64,000 bases of DNA from Mesobacillus foraminis (lineage in GTDB: Bacteria > Bacillota > Bacilli > Bacillales > Cytobacillaceae): positions 124,001 through 188,000 of the forward strand of contig NZ_SLVV01000012.1 of assembly GCF_004340465.1 (NCBI RefSeq). The letters are read 5' to 3'. This document shows positions 37,745 to 47,207 of this stretch, piece after piece. Each line of letters begins with the position of its first letter. The stretch's first letter is position 1. Under the pieces are notes generated by a model, which was not told where the DNA came from, did not search any database, and saw only the letters and a program-made list of their open reading frames with translations. Made by a program: the position numbers and the translations under genes.

Positions 37745-39538
37745 ATGTCCAAATATAAAATAGGTCGTCTTATTCGAAAATACTTTTTATTTTCCTTCCG
37801 GTCAACAATCATTTCTTTGTTCCTGCCTGTCATGATTTTCTTTATTGCGATAACAGGGTTCTTATCCTACAGAGTGGCGGTAACACAGCTGGAAGAGAAT
37901 GCATTCAAAAATATAGAGGACACCGTCTTCCAAACCAAAGGGTATTTGGAGAATCGGCTTTCGGACGTGTTCGAACAATTGGTGGCGTTTTCAAATGATC
38001 CAAGGACGCTTTCCATTATCAATTCGGAGCAGTTTGAGGCTGACCCGGAAGATTACATTGAGATGAACAGCTTTTTAAAAACAATTCACTTAAATTATAA
38101 TTCCATCATTGAATCCATCTACGTAGATATGAATCATGGGGCGTTCACTCTATACCAAAGCCAGTATCCTACTAAAATTAAAGAATTTCCCTATAAAGAA
38201 TATGAAGATCTATACAAAGGCAATGATGAAGGTTTCTATTGGCACAACGTACATAAGGATGACATTTTTAAAAGTGAAAGCAAAGTTGTAAGCGTTTTTA
38301 AATTGGTTGGGAACCAGGCTTCCGACGCAAGTGGAGTCCTGCTGTTTAATTTGCGGAATGATTTTTTTGAGAAGGTCCTCAACAAATCCTTGATTGGCGA
38401 ACACGGTTATATTGCACTGGTAAGTCCGGACGGAACATTAAATTCCAAGGATATGGCGGATGAATATCTTTTGAGCGAAGAGAATCTGAGATATCTGAAG
38501 GATTTACAAGAAGACAGCGGAAGATATGAATTCCAGAGTGATGATGGCCGAAAAATGATGGTTATTTACGAGACAATCGGAATCAATAAGTGGAAGGTAG
38601 CGGCTGTTTTTTCAACCGATGCAATCACAGAAAAAGCTGACTATATCAAGTATATCACCTTAATTGTAATACTCGTTTTAGTAGGAATCGCTATCCTGAT
38701 TGCCAACTTTTTCGCCCGGTATATATCTAGTCCTGTTTCCACATTGGTGGAACAGTCAAAATCAATTAATGAAAATAATCTGACAATGAACTATAACCAT
38801 AACGGGCCCCGGGAAATAAAAATTTTAAATAATGCAATGGAGGATTTATTAACCCGCGTTAATCATTTATTGGATCAAATTAAGCTGGAACAGGAAGAAA
38901 AACGGCAGTTGGAGTTCGCTATTCTTCATTCCCAGATAAATCCCCATTTCCTGTACAATACGCTGTATTCAATAAAAGGGCTATGCGATATGGGTCTCAA
39001 TGGAGAGGCCAGTTCCATGATAACGGCATTGTCCAACTTTTTCAGGATCTCAATCAGCAAAGGAAAGGAGATCATCTCCCTGGAGGAAGAAATCACCCAT
39101 ATCAGAAATTATCTTGTTATCCAGGAAATGAGATATGGAGACGACTTTTCCTATCAAATAGAAATGGATGAAAAGATTTTAAACTGGGAAATTGTTAAAT
39201 TGACACTCCAGCCATTAATTGAAAACGCAATCTATCATGGTGTAAAACTAAAGCGGGAAAAAGGGATCATTGCCGTCAAGGGGTATGAGAAGGGAGAAAC
39301 CATCGTGTTGGAAGTCATGGACAATGGAGGCGGAATCAGCAAGGAAAGGCTTGCTGAAATAAGGGCTGAGCTGGAAAAAACGAGTGAACATTCCTCAACT
39401 ATTGGAATCGGCCTGAAGAGCGTCCATGAAAGAATCCGCATGCATTTCGGTTCGCCATATGGACTGGTTCTGGAGAGCGAAGAAGGAAAGGGAACAAAAA
39501 ATACGGTAATAATTCCAAAAACCAGGGGGGGAGTTTAA
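37745..39538 (+). CDS. yesM: Sensor histidine kinase, YesM type
   Basis: A 597-residue membrane kinase. A first transmembrane helix (about 21-43) and second (about 302-324) enclose an extracellular dCache-like sensor. A HAMP linker (about 325-375) and the His_kinase domain follow, with the phospho-acceptor His401 in QINPHFLYN. The ATPase domain shows LTLQPLIENAIYHG and DNGGGIS. The ATG lies 4 bases before the response-regulator pairing is set (stop at 39538, next gene at 39542). It probably senses extracellular pectin fragments and activates pectin genes. A second similar kinase is at 48592. Confidence 0.92.
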   Translation: MSKYKIGRLIRKYFLFSFRSTIISLFLPVMIFFIAITGFLSYRVAVTQLEENAFKNIEDTVFQTKGYLENRLSDVFEQLVAFSNDPRTLSIINSEQFEADPEDYIEMNSFLKTIHLNYNSIIESIYVDMNHGAFTLYQSQYPTKIKEFPYKEYEDLYKGNDEGFYWHNVHKDDIFKSESKVVSVFKLVGNQASDASGVLLFNLRNDFFEKVLNKSLIGEHGYIALVSPDGTLNSKDMADEYLLSEENLRYLKDLQEDSGRYEFQSDDGRKMMVIYETIGINKWKVAAVFSTDAITEKADYIKYITLIVILVLVGIAILIANFFARYISSPVSTLVEQSKSINENNLTMNYNHNGPREIKILNNAMEDLLTRVNHLLDQIKLEQEEKRQLEFAILHSQINPHFLYNTLYSIKGLCDMGLNGEASSMITALSNFFRISISKGKEIISLEEEITHIRNYLVIQEMRYGDDFSYQIEMDEKILNWEIVKLTLQPLIENAIYHGVKLKREKGIIAVKGYEKGETIVLEVMDNGGGISKERLAEIRAELEKTSEHSSTIGIGLKSVHERIRMHFGSPYGLVLESEEGKGTKNTVIIPKTRGGV

Positions 39539-39541
39539 AAG

Positions 39542-40651
39542 ATGTACAAGGTGGTAATTGTTGATGACGACCGTATTATCCGCAGGGGACTAGCTACTGT
39601 GGTGCCCTGGGAAAAACATGGGTTTCAGCTGGTTGGTGAAGCAGCAGATGGCGAACAAGGCCTTGAGCTTATTGAACGGGAGAATCCCCATATCGTTGTC
39701 TCTGATATCAAGATGCCGTTCTTGGATGGATTGGAGATGGCAAAGGAAATAAGAAAGAAAAACAACAGGACAAAGATTATCCTGCTGACAGGGTATGAGG
39801 ATTTTAAATATGCTCATGAAGCCATCAAAGTCCGGGCATTCGATTATCTGCTTAAGCCTGTAGAGACAGAAAGCCTGCTTGAAAAGGTAAAGCAGGCTTC
39901 ACGGGAATGGGAGGATGAGTACCTGCGGGAAAAGCAAATCAGTGAAGGGAGCCAGGCAATCGAAAAGGAGTTTCTTAAAAAACTGTCCAACCCGTTGTCA
40001 GGAGCAATAGAAGTGCCGCGGTTCGAAGAGGAATGCATCCCGCTGATCAAACTGGGATTATCCGAAAAGGTATCAGGATATCTGGAAAATACTCAAAACA
40101 ATCTGATGAGCAAGGATATTTCCCTGGAGGATGTCAAGCTGATGGCCATCCGCTTAATGAGCCTGATTATTCATGAATCTTCAAAGTGGGCAAAAACCTG
40201 GGACCATTCCAGATTCATAGATGCACAAAATGAAATAATGAGCATGGAAACCATAACGGAAATATTTGAAACGCTGGAGAAAATGGCGGTGAACCTCGCA
40301 GCTTTCGTAAACGGATTGAACAAAAACCAAAAACATTCCTTGGTGGACAAAGCGATCGACTATATTAAACAGAATTATCATAACGAGGATTTGTCCCTGC
40401 AAACAGTAGCAGAAAAGGTACATGTCAGTCCAGCCTATTTAAGCAATTTATTTAAGGTGGAAAAGGGCTTTAACTTCGGGGAATTTTTATTGGAGACCAG
40501 GATGAAAGCGGCAATGGAAATTTTTCGTCAAAGGGATTTTAAAACCTATGAAGTAGCCGAGCAGGTTGGTTACGCGAATCCGCAATATTTCAGCAGCAGC
40601 TTTAAGAAATACACAGGCTACTCACCCGCTGAGTTTAAGAAGCTTAAATAG
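39542..40651 (+). CDS. yesN: Response regulator with AraC-type DNA-binding domain, YesN type
   Basis: A 369-residue response regulator. The receiver domain (about 1-120) has VIVDDD at its start, the phospho-acceptor Asp55 in VVSDIKMP and the Lys in YLLKPVE. The C-terminal AraC domain (about 270-369) ends VGYANPQYFSSSFKKYTGYSPAEFK. It is 3 bases from the kinase gene and is its partner. It lacks the long central region found in the second YesN-like protein at 50357. Confidence 0.92.
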   Translation: MYKVVIVDDDRIIRRGLATVVPWEKHGFQLVGEAADGEQGLELIERENPHIVVSDIKMPFLDGLEMAKEIRKKNNRTKIILLTGYEDFKYAHEAIKVRAFDYLLKPVETESLLEKVKQASREWEDEYLREKQISEGSQAIEKEFLKKLSNPLSGAIEVPRFEEECIPLIKLGLSEKVSGYLENTQNNLMSKDISLEDVKLMAIRLMSLIIHESSKWAKTWDHSRFIDAQNEIMSMETITEIFETLEKMAVNLAAFVNGLNKNQKHSLVDKAIDYIKQNYHNEDLSLQTVAEKVHVSPAYLSNLFKVEKGFNFGEFLLETRMKAAMEIFRQRDFKTYEVAEQVGYANPQYFSSSFKKYTGYSPAEFKKLK

Positions 40652-40737
40652 TGAGCTTATAAATCTCGATGCAGGATACTTATGTTATATGGTTTTCGGC
40701 TTTACTCTATCACTCTAGCTCAATAATTGGAGGTGTG

Positions 40738-42063
40738 TTGCTGATCGACACCAAAACAACAGCAGATTTTGGATTAATGAGAATGCTGGCCTTTTTTATT
40801 CCGCTTGGTTTCTCCGCAAGCCTGACATCCATCTCACACGTGATCATAAATGGCACATTGGGCAGGGCCGACCAGGCCGAGCTCATTATTGCCAACTACG
40901 CCCTTGCTTTATCCCTTTTTGGGATTATTGAAAGGCCTGCCCTGGTTTTCCGGCAAACTAGCTCCGCCCTGGTAAAGGGAAAATCCTCTTTTAAAATGCT
41001 GGGAGCTTTCTTTATTAAAGTAACGCTCTTGATATCAGCGGTTTGTGCTGTACTGGGCTTCACCCCATTGGGGAATTGGGTGTTCCTTCACGCTTTCAAT
41101 GCAGATTCAGTTTCCCTGGAATCTTTGCTGGCTACCTTCAGGGTGATTTCACTGGTGATTATTTTTTCCGGGCTTCGCTGCCTGTACCAGGGAATCATCA
41201 TTAACCACTTAGAGACAAAATGGGTGACCATCGGTGTCATTTTCAGACTCGCTGGCATGTTTTTGGTCGCTTACTATTTCATCTTGACGGATTCAGTTGT
41301 CTCAAGCATGGTCGGAGCTGTGATCTTTTTGACAGGAATGGCGATCGAGTGCATGGTGAGTGTTTGGAGGGGACACTCGATCATGAAATCTGCGCAAGCT
41401 GACAGTGGTCCATTGCTGAAACAGAAAGATATCTTCTCGTTTTATACTCCGCTTGTCTTTTATCTTTCCTTTCAGACAGTTATTATTCCAATACTGTATG
41501 CCTTTCTTGGCAAAGTACAGGATGCTCATATGGGGATTGCTTCTTTTGCACTGGCATTTAGCATTACGAATCTGGTTTTAAGTTTCTTTATGTATACTCA
41601 CCAGATTGTGCTCCAATTTTACGAGAACAATCGTCACACAGTCGTGAAATGCATCATTGTATTTAGTATCGTTCCTTCCATGCTGCTGGCCATTCTCTGC
41701 TTTACACCACTAGGAATGATTTTTATGGAGAGTGTTATGGGCACTAACCAGATTCTTGCGCAAGAAACCCTGCTGGTACTAAAATTCTTCATTGTTAAAA
41801 CCTTGGTGTTTCCGTGGGTAGATTACTTTGGAGGCATCCTGATGTTAAGGAAGAATACTAAGTCGCTGCTCAAGCCTCAATTGTTCAATATGACTGCAGT
41901 GATTGTCGTTATTGTTCCACTGGTTTATTTATTTCCCCATTTGAATGGAAGCACAGGTGCCATCGCTGCGTCTGCAGGGGAGCTCATTGGCTTAGCAGCT
42001 GTATATTTGGTTGTGACCCGTAAAAATAAGGCCCTGCAAGAAGAAAAACGGAATGCTGGATGA
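40738..42063 (+). CDS. MATE/ANK-like multidrug/oligosaccharidyl-lipid (MOP) superfamily membrane transporter
   Basis: A polytopic membrane protein of about 440 residues with some twelve hydrophobic segments. The first real segment reads MLAFFIPLGFSASLTSISHVIINGTLGRA, the usual start of MATE/ANK-like carriers. GGAGGT at 40729-40734 supports a start at or just after TTG 40738 (GTG 40735 and CTG 40741 are alternatives). An ATG at 40669 would add 23 residues but has no ribosome binding site. It follows the YesM/N pair by about 90 bases. The substrate is unknown; a role in exporting by-products or in envelope chemistry during pectin growth is speculation. Confidence 0.75.
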   Translation: MLIDTKTTADFGLMRMLAFFIPLGFSASLTSISHVIINGTLGRADQAELIIANYALALSLFGIIERPALVFRQTSSALVKGKSSFKMLGAFFIKVTLLISAVCAVLGFTPLGNWVFLHAFNADSVSLESLLATFRVISLVIIFSGLRCLYQGIIINHLETKWVTIGVIFRLAGMFLVAYYFILTDSVVSSMVGAVIFLTGMAIECMVSVWRGHSIMKSAQADSGPLLKQKDIFSFYTPLVFYLSFQTVIIPILYAFLGKVQDAHMGIASFALAFSITNLVLSFFMYTHQIVLQFYENNRHTVVKCIIVFSIVPSMLLAILCFTPLGMIFMESVMGTNQILAQETLLVLKFFIVKTLVFPWVDYFGGILMLRKNTKSLLKPQLFNMTAVIVVIVPLVYLFPHLNGSTGAIAASAGELIGLAAVYLVVTRKNKALQEEKRNAG

Positions 42064-42072
42064 AAGAATTTA

Positions 42073-42087
42073 TGGAAACCGCTTGCA
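42073..42087 (+). promoter_or_regulatory. cre-like CcpA site upstream of the ExuR-like gene
   Basis: TGGAAACCGCTTGCA fits WTGNAANCGNWWNCA with one mismatch. Confidence 0.55.
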
Positions 42088-42121
42088 GAGGCAGTGTGTT
42101 AAAAGTAAAATAAAAGTAGAA

Positions 42122-42135
42122 TGTTCACGTTAACA
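42122..42135 (+). promoter_or_regulatory. Predicted operator of the ExuR-like LacI regulator (upstream of its own gene)
   Basis: TGTTCACGTTAACA is a near-perfect 14-bp dyad (TGTTNACGTNAACA). Nearly the same sequence, TGTTCACGTGTGCA, occurs at 43179 in front of uxaB. Confidence 0.65.
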
Positions 42136-42152
42136 AAAGGAAGGTCACAACA

Positions 42153-43157
42153 ATGGTCACGATTAAGGATATCGCAAAACTGGCAAATGTTTCACATACT
42201 ACTGTATCAAGGGCATTAAATAACAGTCCCTTGATCAAAGAGCCGACCAAAAAGAAGATCCTCGAGATTGCTGCACAGATGAATTATACGCCTAATTTTA
42301 ATGCAAAAAGCCTGGTGAAACAGAAATCCTATACAATTGGATTATTTTATACCAGCATCAGCAACGGGACTTCTCCCAGCTTCTTTGCCGATACCCTGAA
42401 GGGAGTCAACAGCGTAATCAGCCAGGAGTATAATTTATTCGTCCGCGGCATTGACGATTACAGCGATTATTCCTCAATCGGCCGTCAAAGGTATGATGGC
42501 ATTCTTTTAATGAGCCAGAGTGTAAACGACAATGCCTTTATTTATCATGTTATGGAGAAAAATATTCCATTTGTGGTTTTGAATAGGGATATTGAAGAAA
42601 AAAATATCATCAATATTCTTTCCGATGATAAGGAGGGCGCCCGGCAGGCAGTCGAATATCTCATCGAGCACGGCCACTCAGATATTGCCATTATTGAAGG
42701 AAAGCAAGGGTTTAAATCTTCACAGCAGCGCAAGGAAGGATATATTTCAGCCTTGATCCAGCATGGAATTCAAATTCGCAGTGAATACTCTGCTAGTGGA
42801 AATTATGATATGGAAAGCGGGTACAGGGCGATGGAACAGCTTTTGTCACTGAATACACGACCTACAGCCGTTTTTTGCTCCAATGATGACATGGCGATAG
42901 GAGCCATGAATGCCATCTTTGCAAATGAGCTCAAGGTACCGGATGATGTATCGGTAGTAGGCTTCGATGATATTGGATTTGCCCAGTATACGATGCCAAG
43001 GCTGACCACAGTAAAACGCCCGGTGGAGCAAATCAGCGTCGAAGGGGCCAAAAAGCTGTTATCGCTGCTTAATGGAAATGAACAGAGGAAGGAAAAGATC
43101 CTCGCGAATACAGAGCTGATGATCAGAGATTCTGTAAAAACACTGGCGAAATGTTAA
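42153..43157 (+). CDS. exuR: LacI-family regulator of hexuronate genes (ExuR/KdgR-like)
   Basis: A 334-residue LacI/GalR regulator. The helix-turn-helix reads TIKDIAKLANVSHTTVSRALNNSPLI (about residues 3-28). The effector domain contains DGILLMSQS, PFVVLNRDI, FCSNDDMAIGAMNAI and VVGFDDIGFAQYTMPRLTTV. GGAAGGT precedes the ATG. It is followed directly by uxaB and uxaA, and matching TGTTCACGT operators lie before both the regulator gene and uxaB. It therefore probably represses galacturonate catabolism. The symbol is given by analogy. Confidence 0.85.
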   Translation: MVTIKDIAKLANVSHTTVSRALNNSPLIKEPTKKKILEIAAQMNYTPNFNAKSLVKQKSYTIGLFYTSISNGTSPSFFADTLKGVNSVISQEYNLFVRGIDDYSDYSSIGRQRYDGILLMSQSVNDNAFIYHVMEKNIPFVVLNRDIEEKNIINILSDDKEGARQAVEYLIEHGHSDIAIIEGKQGFKSSQQRKEGYISALIQHGIQIRSEYSASGNYDMESGYRAMEQLLSLNTRPTAVFCSNDDMAIGAMNAIFANELKVPDDVSVVGFDDIGFAQYTMPRLTTVKRPVEQISVEGAKKLLSLLNGNEQRKEKILANTELMIRDSVKTLAKC

Positions 43158-43178
43158 TTGTTTGTTTTTTTGAAGATT

Positions 43179-43192
43179 TGTTCACGTGTGCA
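43179..43192 (+). promoter_or_regulatory. Predicted operator of the ExuR-like regulator before uxaB
   Basis: TGTTCACGTGTGCA shares TGTTCACGT plus the following CA with the site at 42122. It is 20 bases upstream of the uxaB start codon, which suggests roadblock or a promoter inside the regulator gene. Confidence 0.65.
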
Positions 43193-43211
43193 AATATTAG
43201 GAGGGTGGATT

Positions 43212-44678
43212 ATGAAAAGCCTTAATAAAGAGATTTATAGAAACTATGAAACTTATCCGGAAAAAGTGCTCCAGTTCGGTGAAGGAAATTTTTTAAGGGG
43301 ATTTGTGGACTGGCAGATTCAAGTTTTGAACGAAGAGGCCGATTTTAACGGAAGTGTTGTCGTCGTTCAGCCAAGAGGATCTGAAAAAATTGAAAGACTT
43401 AACAAGCAGGATGGGCTCTATACGCTTTATCTGCAAGGAATGAAGGATGAACAGGAAGTAGATGAACACCTGGTCATTCACTCGATCAGCAGAGGAATCA
43501 ACCTGAATGCAGATTATGATGCATATATGGAGCTTGCAGCGAGTCAGGATCTTCGATTTGTTGTCTCGAATACCACTGAAGCCGGCATTGTATTCAACTC
43601 GGAAGACAAGCTGGAGGACAGGCCGCAAAGAACATTTCCCGGCAAGCTTGCTGCCTTTCTGTATTACAGGTATAAGGCTTTTAAAGGTGACGAAAGCAAA
43701 GGATGCATCATCATTCCGTGCGAGTTAGTCGAAGATAACGGCGGTAAAGTGAAGGGAGCAATCCTTCAGTATGCAGCCCATTGGAATCTTGAGGAGGGAT
43801 TTGTCAATTGGATCCATGAGGCAAATACCTTCTGTTCAAGCCTGGTTGACCGCATTGTCCCCGGTTTCCCGAAAGATTCCTATCAAGAAAAAACGGAGCA
43901 GCTTGGATATCTTGACGAACTGATGGTCACAGGGGAGCAGTACCATCTTTGGGTGATTGAAGGGCCGGCTTGGGTGAAAGATGAACTGCCATTTGAAAAA
44001 ACGAAACTGAATGCAAAAATTGTAGACGATTTGACTCCTTACCGGACCAGGAAGGTGAGAATCTTAAACGGCACTCATACGGCCATGACGCCTGTAGCTT
44101 ATTTATGCGGCTTGGACAGTGTAGCAGATGCCGTCAACCATAAGGAGGTCGGAGCATTTGTCAGAGAGCTGATTGCCGAGGAAATCCTGCCAACTCTTGA
44201 AGGGTCGGCGGAGGAGCTCAATACCTTTGCCATAGATGTTCTTGACCGCTTTAAAAATCCATATATAAAACATTATTTAATGAGTATATCCCTAAATTCA
44301 ATTTCCAAGTTCAGAACCAGGGACCTTCCTACATTGCTGGAATACGTAACCCGGAGGAAAGCCGTTCCAAAGAGAATGACCTTTTCCCTTAGTGCGCTCA
44401 TCTACTTTTATAAGGGGAATAGAAACGGAGAAAAAATAGAGCTTCAGGACGATCAAGAGATCCTGCAATTCTTCAGTAATCTATGGGAGAAATATAATAG
44501 AGAAGAGATTGCTATAAAGGAGCTGGCAAGAACAGCGTTGGCCGAGGAATCTCTTTGGGGTCTGGACCTTACTTCCATCCCACAATTGGAACAGACGGTG
44601 ACAGCCTATCTGGAGGACATGGAGCAATTAGGGATGCAGAGGGCCCTTGAAGAATTAACAGGTGCATCCATAAAATAA
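43212..44678 (+). CDS. uxaB: Tagaturonate reductase (altronate oxidoreductase)
   Basis: A 488-residue mannitol dehydrogenase-family enzyme that reduces tagaturonate to altronate with NADH in galacturonate breakdown. The N-terminal VLQFGEGNFLRGFVDWQI nucleotide-binding region, the SNTTEAGIVF segment and KVRILNGTHTAMTPVAYLCG (about residues 280-299) are UxaB hallmarks. GGAGGGTGG precedes ATG 43212; an upstream in-frame ATG at 43158 has no such site and overlaps the operator. uxaA follows after 13 bases. uxaC is not in the window. Confidence 0.95.
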   Translation: MKSLNKEIYRNYETYPEKVLQFGEGNFLRGFVDWQIQVLNEEADFNGSVVVVQPRGSEKIERLNKQDGLYTLYLQGMKDEQEVDEHLVIHSISRGINLNADYDAYMELAASQDLRFVVSNTTEAGIVFNSEDKLEDRPQRTFPGKLAAFLYYRYKAFKGDESKGCIIIPCELVEDNGGKVKGAILQYAAHWNLEEGFVNWIHEANTFCSSLVDRIVPGFPKDSYQEKTEQLGYLDELMVTGEQYHLWVIEGPAWVKDELPFEKTKLNAKIVDDLTPYRTRKVRILNGTHTAMTPVAYLCGLDSVADAVNHKEVGAFVRELIAEEILPTLEGSAEELNTFAIDVLDRFKNPYIKHYLMSISLNSISKFRTRDLPTLLEYVTRRKAVPKRMTFSLSALIYFYKGNRNGEKIELQDDQEILQFFSNLWEKYNREEIAIKELARTALAEESLWGLDLTSIPQLEQTVTAYLEDMEQLGMQRALEELTGASIK

Positions 44679-44691
44679 GGGGGAGAAAAAC

Positions 44692-46185
44692 ATGAAAGCG
44701 TTTTTGAAAATAAATGAAAACGATAACATCATTCTGGCATTGAGGGACCTGGAAAAAGGAGAAATCCTCCATATTGACGGAGAAACTGTTCAATTAAAAG
44801 AAGATATACAAAGGGGGCATAAAATTGCCTTAACAGAAATCAACGAGAACGATCATATAATCAAATACGGCTTCCCTATTGGCCATGCACTCACGACTGT
44901 ATCTCCTGGGGAGCATGTGCATACCCACAATACCAAAACAAATTTATCAGGAACCCAGGAATATCATTACACACCAAAGCAGTCAGCAAATCCGTACACA
45001 AATAAAAATCGGATGTTTAAAGGGTACAGGCGGAAAAATGGCAAGGTGGGCATCCGGAATGAACTGTGGATTGTCCCAACAGTGGGATGTGTAAATGGAA
45101 TTGCAGAAAAAATCCTGAAGCGGTTTGAAAAAGAAGTCGGCGATATCTCCCCATTTGACAATGTACTCGTCTTAAAGCATAACTACGGCTGTTCCCAGCT
45201 GGGAGATGACCATGAAAATACAAAGCAGATTTTGCTGAACGCTGTTAACCACCCGAATGCAGGAGGTGTGCTGGTTTTAGGACTTGGCTGTGAAAATAAT
45301 GAACTTCCCGAATTTAAAAAGGCGCTCGGCGAAATAAATGAAGATCGGGTGAAATTTCTTGTTTCCCAGGCCGTTACCGATGAAATTGAAGAAGGAGTAA
45401 AACTTGTCAAAGAAATTTATGAAAGTATCCAAAATGACAAGCGTGAGGATATCCCTCTGTCTGAGTTGAAAATCGGCTTGAAATGCGGGGGATCTGATGG
45501 ATTTTCAGGGATTACGGCCAATCCGCTCTTGGGTAAATTCTCCGATTACCTTATAGCACAAGGCGGCACAACCGTGCTCACCGAGGTTCCTGAAATGTTT
45601 GGAGCGGAAACGATACTGATGGAACGGGCTGTCAATGAAGAGGTATTTCATAAAGTCGTTGATTTGATCAATGATTTTAAAGACTATTTTATCAAGCATG
45701 ACCAGCCAATCTATGAAAATCCATCACCTGGCAACAAGGCAGGAGGCATAACCACCCTGGAGGACAAATCGCTCGGATGTACACAGAAGGCCGGCATATC
45801 GCCTGTCGTCGATGTATTGAAATATGGCGAGGTTCTCAAGCGTAATGGATTAAATCTGCTGAGTGCGCCAGGGAACGATCTGGTTGCTTCCACAGCCCTG
45901 GCTTCCGCGGGATGTCAAATCGTGTTATTTACAACAGGGCGTGGGACGCCTTTTGGGACATTTGTTCCGACGATGAAGATATCTACGAATACACAAATCC
46001 ATGAGGCAAAACCTCACTGGATTGATTACAATGCCGGAATGATGCTTGAAGACGGGGTTTCCTCTGAATGGGTTCTGGACGATTTTGTAAACTATATCAT
46101 CAAAGTTGCAAGCGGAGAATGGGTTAATAATGAAAAGAACGATTTCAGGGAAATAGCCATCTTTAAAAGCGGCGTAACCCTGTAG
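44692..46185 (+). CDS. uxaA: Altronate dehydratase
   Basis: A 497-residue UxaA dehydratase that turns altronate into 2-keto-3-deoxygluconate. The N-terminal SAF domain (about 1-95) includes HKIALTEINENDHIIKYG and GEHVHTHN. The C-terminal catalytic part has VPTVGCVNGIAEKI, LKHNYGCSQLGDDHENTKQIL and CGGSDGFSGITANP. GGGGG lies before the ATG. Together with uxaB it forms the galacturonate branch; kdgK/kdgA functions must be encoded elsewhere. Confidence 0.95.
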   Translation: MKAFLKINENDNIILALRDLEKGEILHIDGETVQLKEDIQRGHKIALTEINENDHIIKYGFPIGHALTTVSPGEHVHTHNTKTNLSGTQEYHYTPKQSANPYTNKNRMFKGYRRKNGKVGIRNELWIVPTVGCVNGIAEKILKRFEKEVGDISPFDNVLVLKHNYGCSQLGDDHENTKQILLNAVNHPNAGGVLVLGLGCENNELPEFKKALGEINEDRVKFLVSQAVTDEIEEGVKLVKEIYESIQNDKREDIPLSELKIGLKCGGSDGFSGITANPLLGKFSDYLIAQGGTTVLTEVPEMFGAETILMERAVNEEVFHKVVDLINDFKDYFIKHDQPIYENPSPGNKAGGITTLEDKSLGCTQKAGISPVVDVLKYGEVLKRNGLNLLSAPGNDLVASTALASAGCQIVLFTTGRGTPFGTFVPTMKISTNTQIHEAKPHWIDYNAGMMLEDGVSSEWVLDDFVNYIIKVASGEWVNNEKNDFREIAIFKSGVTL

Positions 46186-46307
46186 TATATTTTCCTTACG
46201 CCAACCCCAATGAGAGAAAGGTTCCAGGTGAGACAGGCGTCTGCAGAGCAGTGAGGGAATTGGAAGGTCAATATAAGTAACGGCGAACCAAGAAGGGAGT
46301 AAAATCA

Positions 46308-47207
46308 ATGTCTCAAAAAAGGCTGAAGGATATCCATTTACGGGATCCGTTCATCCTCGCAGATGATGACAGCAAAAAATATTATCTATATGGTTCCATT
46401 GGCCAAAATGTCTGGGAAGGAAAAGCAATTGGATTTGACGTATACATTAGTGAGGATCTTGAAACTTGGGAAGGTCCCTTGCCGGCATTCAGGCCTTCTC
46501 CCGAATTTTGGGCAGATCGGCACTTTTGGGCTCCGGAGGTTTACTGCCTGAACAGTCGTTACTATATGTTCGCCAGCTTCAAGGCTGATCATGCTGGACG
46601 TGCCACGGGTGTCCTTGTTTCTGATCATCCAGCCGGTCCGTTCAAGCCGTATGTCAGAGCGCTGACGCCAGAGAACTGGGAATGTCTGGATGGAACATTG
46701 TATATAGAGGACGAAAAGCCCTGGATGGTTTTTTGCCGCGAGTGGGTAGAGGTGAAAGATGGAGAGATGTATGCAGTCCGTCTTCTCCCTGATTTGTCGG
46801 GACCGGCGGGTGAGCCTGTTCTCCTGTTCAAAGCATCAGAGTCAAAATGGGCCGAGGGTGTTGGAGAGGGAAATGAAAATTATGTTACGGATGGGCCATT
46901 CCTGCATGTGTTAAAAAATGGGGACCTTGCGATGCTATGGTCAACCATCGGGAAGAGCGGATATACAATGGGGCTCGCCCGTTCTGCCAGCGGTTCTGTC
47001 GAGGGGCCCTGGGTGCAGGACCAGGATCCTTTATTTTCGGAAAATGGAGGGCATGGAATGCTGTTTACAACATTTGAAGGGGATTTGATGCTTACTATTC
47101 ATCAGCCAAATCAACATCCAAATGAGCGCCCGGTTATTTTCAAGGCATTTGAAAAAGATCAAAACCTCAGAATATACATGCAAGGAAAGGAGGAAAAGAC
47201 ATGCTGA
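46308..47207 (+). CDS. GH43-family glycosidase, cytoplasmic
   Basis: A 299-residue five-bladed propeller enzyme of the GH43 type. The catalytic base is Asp13 in LRDPFIL and the pKa-modulating aspartate is Asp128 in CLDGTLYIED. The third position, a Glu in most described members, is Asp195 in NYVTDGPFLH. HFWAPEVY and GHGMLF are further hallmarks. It lacks a signal peptide. Likely targets are arabinosyl or galactosyl side chains of pectin, although the family is broad. It overlaps the following oxidoreductase gene by 7 bases, so the two are coupled. Confidence 0.85.
   Translation: MSQKRLKDIHLRDPFILADDDSKKYYLYGSIGQNVWEGKAIGFDVYISEDLETWEGPLPAFRPSPEFWADRHFWAPEVYCLNSRYYMFASFKADHAGRATGVLVSDHPAGPFKPYVRALTPENWECLDGTLYIEDEKPWMVFCREWVEVKDGEMYAVRLLPDLSGPAGEPVLLFKASESKWAEGVGEGNENYVTDGPFLHVLKNGDLAMLWSTIGKSGYTMGLARSASGSVEGPWVQDQDPLFSENGGHGMLFTTFEGDLMLTIHQPNQHPNERPVIFKAFEKDQNLRIYMQGKEEKTC

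Noticed and set aside
40669-40737. Upstream ATG at 40669 as the start of the MATE-like protein
   Set aside because: No ribosome binding site precedes it and the added 23 residues lie outside the family's usual first membrane helix; GGAGGT at 40729 favours a start near 40738.
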